Assembly (NCBI RefSeq): GCF_010093535.1
Contig: NW_022985173.1
Location: 750,855 to 814,854, forward strand
From: Lindgomyces ingoldianus
Taxonomy: Eukaryota > Ascomycota > Dothideomycetes > Pleosporales > Lindgomycetaceae
Direction: 5' to 3'
Length of the DNA stretch: 64,000 nucleotides
Below are positions 57,901-64,000 of the stretch, one piece after another. The notes beneath the pieces are model-generated. The model had not been told where the DNA came from and searched no databases. It saw only the letters and a program-made list of their open reading frames with translations. Both the position numbers and the translations under genes were made by a program. Within the stretch, counting starts at the first letter, position 1. Each line of letters starts with the position of its first letter.

Positions 57901-60172
57901 ATGCAGACTCAAAGCCTACCCACCCTCCTCGACTCGTCCCACCGGGGCCCGTCTCACCACCAACACAGAGGAGCAGTGCCGCCAGCAGCGAACCCGTTCG
58001 GATTCCCCGCCGCCTACTCACAGCATTTTGCTCCAGCCGCAGCCGCGGCGTTCGAGCACCGCGCTGGACGAGCGATGCATGTACTAGCCTTGCCTCCTCC
58101 GACTTCACTTCCTCTCACGCCGTTTGGGCGACGTCAAGAGCCCGGGAACGGCCTGGTCAAGTTTTCGTCGCAGTTCAGTCCCGGTAGGTCTGGACAGTAC
58201 AGCTATCCATCACCTCCCATGTCAGATTCCCAATCTCCCGCCCGCCGCTCAGCCCAGCTTGTTGAATCCGAAGGCCAACCGTATCCCACAGCAGTGAGCG
58301 AAGCGCGCAGAAGAGAAGGGATCCCGCCGCCGCCGCTAATTCTCGACCCACGCGCAGCGACGTCTACTCAGAGCATCCTGCATCAACGTCCGCTTTATCC
58401 GGGGGAATCCCAGCAGCGAGGTCAGCCACTTCACTACCCGCCAACTGGCCGGGAAGTGGAGCATCATTCGTACGGTGGTGTGCAGCTTCCTCAGAACTAT
58501 GCATATCCGTATCCAGGAGGTGGTGGTGGTGGTGTTCCTTCCTTTCTCGGAGCCCAAGGGCCGGGTCCCCAAGTTCAGCCGACGGCTATCATAGCTCCAC
58601 CACCTCTCAGACCGAACAAGCCTGCGAGGAGAACGAAGGCGCACGTAGCGTCCGCATGTGTCAACTGTAAAAAGGCACATCTCAGTTGTGATGTACAACG
58701 GCCATGTGGTCGGTGCGTTGCTTCTGGAAAACAGGTCAGTTCCCGCCCTAACCGTGCACTATGGATGCCGGCAGAAGTCCAACCGCACGAAACCGACTGA
58801 CTTCGTCTTGTAGGATTCGTGCAAGGACGTGCAGCACAAGAAGAGAGGAAGACCGAGACTAAGAGACGACAAGGAGTTTGGAAGGAGCGATGAAGGAAGA
58901 CCAACGCCTACCCAGCTTCTAGGAGCCCTACCCGTGCCCGGTTCGGAAGCTTACTCGCAGCAAACCTCGTTTCCATCCTCGCATCGTGCGACGGACCCAC
59001 TCAGAGTATTGAGAAGACCCACGCAGGCGTCCGAGGGTATTCCAAATATCCACCCACAGCCCATCGCGCAGTCCGCGGGAGGACGTCCAACAAGCGTTGG
59101 CAGTTATGGCAGAGTGTCGTCCTCTCCGTACCTCGTGGGACCCAGTTTGACGTACCAGGCGCTCCCCGTAGCGTTTCTAAATCTAGATCTAGTCGTCTTG
59201 AAGTCAAACCAAGCGTTCCAAGATCTAGTGCCGTTCCTAGGGAACACGCGGGGAAAGAACCTCAGTGAGCTGCTGGAATCGCGGCAAACGGACGTCCTGC
59301 AACGACTACGTAACGAACTGCGCGATGAGAAAGACGAGCGAGAGCCTACATTTATGCCACCTATTACACAGAAAGGGCAGGATCTTGTGCAATCGGTGGC
59401 AGAGAACGACGTCGACCAGGTCAGTCAAGGGTACACTGACAGAACACACCTCCTCAACTTCCGACTTCCGAGCGGCCAGTACCAGTCTCTCCAGACACAG
59501 ATCCGGCTGGCGAAGACATCATTGTACTTCGTTACTTTAGTTGTGCATACTCCACCCCGACCTACGGGTCCTCCTCTTCTAACGCAGCAGCTGGCTCCAC
59601 CGACACCAGTTCGTGCCTCGCAAACGCTGTCAGCCCCTACGACTGCGCCCGCGAGGGACTTTGGACCATATCCTGTGCGACCGCCATCTTCTGCGAGTTC
59701 GGCCCCAACCTCCCCCTACTTCAATTTCTCCTCAGTCCGTACTTCTCTTCCTCAGGCTCCTCCTCTTAGCTCAACTAGCTCGTATGGAAGTAGTCAATCT
59801 TACCAATACTCGCCCACCGCTGGTCCTGAGCAAGGCTACTTTCCAACAATTCAGCCACCGTCACAGCCAGGAGCGTATCCGTCCCCCTACCCTCCAGTCT
59901 CTAGAAGTATTTCGGGCTCTATGGGTTCCCCAAGGGGACAGGAACCTTTACGTGACTCGAATAGACCCCCCCGACTCGAAGGGCTCCATCTCCCACCGAT
60001 TCGAACAGCGCCTCCCCCTCCTCTTCCTTCGCCTTTGGGGCAGGAGTTTGGGGAAAGCTCGCGAGAACGTGTACGACAACGCGAAGCGTCACCCTCGACG
60101 ACCGCCGAACGAGTAGACACGCCGGACACGGGAAAACGAAGAAGACTAAACATTCACGAAGTGCTCGAATAA
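57901..60172 (+). CDS. Zn2Cys6 transcription factor with PAS-like domain and GRPR motif
   Basis: Nuclear regulator, predicted 730 aa; exons 57901-58734 and 58814-60172. A long Pro/Ser/Gln-rich N-terminus (about 240 residues, with a Gly repeat PGGGGGGVP) precedes the zinc cluster, CVNCKKAHLSCD then CGRCVASGK, with the sixth Cys supplied by exon 2 (DSCKDVQ). Directly after it comes HKKRGRPRLRDD, an AT-hook-like basic patch. A PAS-like fold follows near residue 390 (PVAFLNLDLVVLKSNQAFQDLV ... GKNLSELLE) with HLLNFRLPSGQYQ and LYFVTLVVHTPP. The rest is disordered Ser/Pro-rich sequence ending RRRLNIHEVLE. The zinc-cluster plus PAS layout recalls the AcuK/AcuM/ERT1 and RDS2 group that senses carbon source, but the cluster sequence differs and I do not assign an ortholog. 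It is preceded by a 5.4-kb gene-free region. Confidence 0.88.
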
Positions 60173-61312
60173 CAAAAGAAAGAAAATGTTACATACTTGA
60201 AATTTTGGGCAACACCCTGCGTAATTCACCCTGCGTAATTCACCAACCCCTAGCGTAATAGTCCCTCCCCAACATCGAGGGACGACAGAACGTATATATA
60301 CCGTTAATTGATAAGCCGGCCTTGTCGTCCTTCGATCACGTTCCCCAAACGCCGTTGTAGTGCAGCATCATATCCATTAGGTCGGTACAATAATTTTGTC
60401 CCTTGCATCATCGAGGGCGTCTGTCGTTTTTGCGTTTCCTAAAAGAAGAGATACCACATATTTCATCGGGGCATATTTTCCTTCTGTGTGCTTTCCAAAC
60501 ACGGCCCGCGGGTTCAGGTACAGAGGTTATTTTCGGGCTTGGGGCTTTGGCTTGCATTATAGTTACGCGTTTCGTCGTTCCATGCTGGGTATCCATAGGG
60601 GTACTCTGGGGGCGAGCATACGTGGCGTTCATTCGACGATTTCTATATTGCACGCGGCAGAGTTTGACTAGGGGATGTCAAGGGACGGTGCAGGAGCTTT
60701 GCGTTTCGAGGCACACAAGGGTTACTTTGAAGTTGCAAAGAGTGGTTGTGGAGACAATCGGTCGGCCCTGTCGCGATAGCCATTGGCTCCGTTGGACAAT
60801 TTCCATCGATCGCATGCACGCCATGTACACCCCCGACATGCCCTAGCTCCACCCTCCCGACTCCCGCCTCTTCCTCCTACTTCTTCTCCGTCTTGTCCCA
60901 CCTCGGGACATGCCATTTCCTAATCTACATTCCTTCTTAATTCCATGGAGACACGGCTGCGAACGCATGGCATTTAGACGATGGGAGATGTGGACGAGGG
61001 GCTTCTTTGGAATATGTATATACCCTTCGAAGCTTGGATCCTAGTGTAGTAGTAGTGAACATAGTAAGGCGCATTCGGCCTTGAAAATATGCATGATTCC
61101 CACTCCAATTGTAACCCACCTGCATATGGCCGTAAAAGTGCCAAATGCAATAATGAAATGCCCACCCAACCAAACTCCATGCTTCGCCGGTGCGCTCGTG
61201 TGACAGGAGCACAGGATGCAAAAAGCCTCTGCTCGCCATGAAGCTTGGGCACAGGCCAGCAGCAGGATCACCGTCCGCGAGGCTCTCATCTAGTAGAAGA
61301 TAAGCACGCATC
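60173..61312. other. intergenic region between convergent genes
   Basis: Long 3' flanks of the Zn2Cys6/PAS-like gene and the J-protein gene. Short frames on both strands are not convincing. A 14-bp tandem duplication is listed separately. Confidence 0.5.
60213..60244 (+). repeat. 14-bp tandem repeat x2
   Basis: CACCCTGCGTAATT occurs twice in tandem, followed by CACC of a third unit, just downstream of the regulator's stop codon. Confidence 0.8.
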
Positions 61313-62080
61313 TCACGCCAACGCTTTAATCTTCTTCTTCTTCTTCTTTCCTCCATCATCGGCTCCCTTGGCTCCCTTCTGAAAGTCCCTCCAGCTATTG
61401 ATGCGAGTATCCCTCGTTTGCTCCCATGCCTGATCATGATCTCGCTTCCGCTTGCGCTCCGCGATCTCCTCCTCCTCCTTCCGCTGCTGCCTGCCCTCCT
61501 CCCTCATCGCGGCTTTCATCTGCTTCATTTTCCGCTGCTCATTGTCCATGATGACCCACTTGGTCTTCTCCCTCCACGCCCTGGCAAACTCCTCGCTCTT
61601 CACCTCGTCGTCGTCCTTGGTAAGCTTCTTGTCGCGCATTGTTAGCATACGGGCATCGGCAATGGCCTCGTCCAGACTAGTGCGCTGCTTTTCGTCCATG
61701 AGCACGGTCTGGGCTTTCTTGAGACGGTCAAAAGCTTCGGGGGCTTGGGGATTTGGCGTCTTGTCAGGATGGATGAGTAGAGATTTGTTGCGATAGACTT
61801 TCTTGATGTCGGACTCTGGAACGCCGGGTTGAAGGTCGAGGACGGCGTAGGCGTCGAGCTTAAAGACGCCGAGGATGCCTTGGTTTAGTTAGCTGGGTGT
61901 CCATAGGGAACGCGCGCAAGTTGGGCTGGTATGTGAAGGTCTTACGCGCGATCTCTGCATCCTGTGAAAGCGTTAGCAATCTAGGTACACAACTAGTGAC
62001 GACGGGATGAAGCTTGCCTTATCGAACTCCTTGCCGGCAGCTTCGAGCTCAGAGAGGATGTCTTTGTCATCTTCAGCCAT
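61313..62080 (-). CDS. J-domain protein, SPF31/DNAJC8 type
   Basis: Spliceosome-associated Hsp40 co-chaperone, predicted 214 aa. Minus-strand exons are 62080-62018, 61961-61946 (16 nt only) and 61878-61313. After MAEDDKDILSELEAAGKEFDKDAEIARIL comes the J domain: DAYAVLDLQPGVPESDIKKVYRNKSLLIHPDKTPNPQAPEAFDRLKKA, with the invariant HPD. The rest is highly charged helix (EEFARAWREKTKWVIMDNEQRKMKQMK, then EEEEIAERKRKRDHDQAWEQTRDTRINSWRDFQ), typical of DNAJC8/SPF31, and ends in a Lys-rich KKKKKKIKALA. Intron 1 (61962-62017) has a GC donor (AAG|GCAAGC), the second GC-AG intron in the window. No GT donor keeps the frame there. It diverges from the DBP4-type helicase, with 228 bp between ATGs. Confidence 0.92.
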
Positions 62081-62308
62081 GACCGATTGCTGTCGTGCTC
62101 GCCTGGAAGATTAAATTTTGTATGGTTGGTTGAAATAAGTGAGGGAGGAGCGGGCGTGTGCCTGGATTCGATGGCGGAAAGATCCCCGCGATGCACGGAT
62201 CACGAAGATTTCCGGCTTGACGAAATTTTGGACCCGCCTTGGCTTCATCACCTGCGCTGGACCACGATCTGTCACGAACTTGTGGCCGCCTGGCAGTATC
62301 TTCTTGAA

Positions 62309-64000
62309 ATGGTCGCTAGCGGGATTACTGGCCATACAAGGCCGACCAAGGTTAAGAAGCGAGCTGCTTTGCAGAAGAGAAAGCGCGATGATGTAGATGT
62401 GGAAAAGTTGGAGCAAGCAGTTGAGCAGCTTGTGAGACTGTGCCCGCTCGTAGACGCTTCAACCTTCGCTGATATGCTCAGGACCCCAACAATGGCTCTT
62501 ATCGGCACTTCACCGATCTTCCCCTCTCCGATCCTACAAAACAAGGCCTCAGGTCCGCCCATTTCGCTGTCATGACTGACATCCAGGCCAGAGCACTCCC
62601 TCTCGCTCTCAAGGGCCATGATATACTAGGTGCCGCGAAGACAGGAAGCGGCAAGACTCTGGCTTTTGTGGTACCAGTCTTAGAGAATCTGTACAGACTC
62701 CAGCATGTTGGCGTCGACGCGGGTTTGGGTGCTTTGATCATATCCCCTACCCGAGAGTTAGCAATACAGATTTTCGATGTTCTGTGTAAGATTGGGAAAC
62801 ACGGTCACGTGTTTGCCGCCGGACTCGTCATCGGAGGGAAGAGCTTGGAGGCTGAACGACAGGCTTTGACAAGAATGAACATCCTGGTTGGTACGCCTGG
62901 ACGTATCCTCCAGCACCTGTCGCAGACTGTGGCATTTAACGTGGACGATTTGAAGATGCTGGTCCTGGATGAAGCAGATCGGATCCTTGACATGGGTTTC
63001 CAGAGGGACGTGGACGCCATCGTCGACTACCTGCCCAAAGAGAGACAAACGCTGCTGTTCTCCGCAACACAATCTAGGAAATTGTCGGATCTGGCGCGCT
63101 TGAGCCTCCAGGACCCGGAGTATATTTCCGTTCACGCCGAGGACAAGAGCGCGACCCCCCAGACGCTTCAGCAAAACTATATCATCTGTCCACTCGAGGA
63201 GAAATTAGATACATTGTGGAGTTTCATTCAAGCGAGCAAAAAATCTAAAATCATTTGCTTTTTCTCGTCTGCAAAAGCCGTCCGATTTGTATACGAATCC
63301 TTCCGCCATATGCAACCTGGTATTCCACTCCTTCATATTCATGGCCGGCAAAAGCAGGGGCAACGATTCGACACGACCGCAAAGTTCTCAGCTGCAAAAT
63401 ACTCTTGTCTTTTTGCGACAGACGTTGCAGCTCGAGGTCTTGACTTCCCAGCCGTCGATTTTGTAATCCAGATAGACTGCCCTGAGGACGCTGATACTTA
63501 CATCCACCGTGTCGGTCGGACAGCCCGGTACAACCGACAAGGACGAGGTGTTCTATTCCTCACACCCGGCGAAGAGGAGGGCATGTTGAAACGCCTTGAA
63601 GCTAAGAATGTTCCCATCGAACGAATCAATGTGCGCCAGAGAAAACGGCAATCAGTCAAGGACCAATTAGTTCATATGCTCTTCAAGGATCCAGCGCTCA
63701 AATATCTCGCACAGAAGGCCTTCATTACTTGTGTCAGGTCTCTCTCTCTCCAGAAGGACAAGGACATTTTCCATCTCACAGAATACGATCTAGAGGCATA
63801 TGCGGCAAGTATGGGCCTGCCAGGAACACCTAGGGTCAAATTCCTGGAAGAGGGCAATGCAAAACAAAAGAAGCAGACCTCAAGAGATGAACTTGCGGTA
63901 TCTGGGTCCTCGGGTGAGAGCGAAGATGGCAAAGACGGCCCCGCGACAAAGAAAGGGAAACTTGTCCGAACAAAATACGATCGCATGTTCGAGAGGCAGA
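62309..64000 (+). CDS. DBP4: DEAD-box ATP-dependent RNA helicase DBP4 (HCA4), partial at window edge
   Basis: Nucleolar helicase for 40S subunit processing (U3/U14 snoRNA release, 18S rRNA). Exon 1 is 62309-62431 and exon 2 starts at 62482 and runs past the window end with no stop (about 547 residues seen of a usual 770-800). Start [19 protein letters not shown]; then [19 protein letters not shown] joins to the DBP4 lead-in [14 protein letters not shown]. Motifs: Q region [29 protein letters not shown], Ia [13 protein letters not shown] ([13 protein letters not shown]), [32 protein letters not shown]. The helicase-specific C-terminal extension begins with [20 protein letters not shown] and [14 protein letters not shown], followed by a charged tail. 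These features separate DBP4/DDX10 from other DEAD-box proteins. Confidence 0.94.

Noticed and set aside
62309..62575. Apparent break between KLEQAVEQL and the DBP4 core
   Set aside because: A 50-nt GT-AG intron (62432-62481) explains it and the joined frame continues to the window end.
1..64000. CRISPR array, rRNA operon, or secondary-metabolite core gene (PKS/NRPS)
   Set aside because: None found on either strand. Tandem repeats here are short and lack spacer structure, and no large multidomain synthase is present.

Overview
The window is nuclear DNA from a filamentous ascomycete (Pezizomycotina). Genes sit on both strands and most contain short GT-AG introns (about 45 to 200 nt) with CTAAC/CTGAC-like branch points. 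The products include Zn2Cys6 regulators, DHA1 and DHA2 transporters, a Bgl2-type wall enzyme and a CPC1/GCN4-type bZIP factor. The class cannot be fixed from sequence alone. Exons were inferred by hand from splice signals, frame continuity and family alignment from memory.

1-11 kb is accessory in character. A sugar transporter (1051-2837) is followed by a same-strand pair, a Zn2Cys6 regulator (3827-6226) and a DHA2 multidrug-type exporter (7477-9374). Two copies of one LTR-like repeat lie on either side of this pair in opposite orientation (3158-3438 and 10761-11126). A damaged member of a fungal protein family follows at about 11.6-12.9 kb.

14-29 kb is mostly housekeeping: APS kinase (sulfate assimilation), a homeobox factor with a 2.6 kb GC-rich upstream region, a divergent pair of HAD phosphatase and NUG1-type ribosome-export GTPase, and mitochondrial P5C dehydrogenase (proline catabolism).

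29-39 kb carries a DHA1 transporter, a vacuolar Ca2+/H+ exchanger with a GC-AG intron, and a divergent pair of secreted GH17 Bgl2-type glucanosyltransferase and GH47 alpha-mannosidase. 39-45 kb holds a CPC1/GCN4-like bZIP gene with two upstream ORFs and two TGASTCA sites, then a second Zn2Cys6 regulator. 46-52.5 kb is compact: CIA30-domain protein, DUF202 membrane protein, RPA2 (ssDNA binding) and DBP10 (60S ribosome helicase), the last two divergent.

52.5-57.9 kb has no gene I can support and precedes a Zn2Cys6/PAS-like regulator (57901-60172). The window ends with a divergent pair, a DNAJC8/SPF31-type J protein and a DBP4-type DEAD-box helicase that runs off the edge. NUG1, DBP10 and DBP4 all act in ribosome biogenesis, but they are dispersed rather than clustered. 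I found no rRNA, intact tRNA or CRISPR, and nothing that clearly amounts to a new system. The best leads are the CPC1 leader, the LTR-bracketed regulator/exporter pair, the large gene-free regulatory regions and the GC-AG introns.
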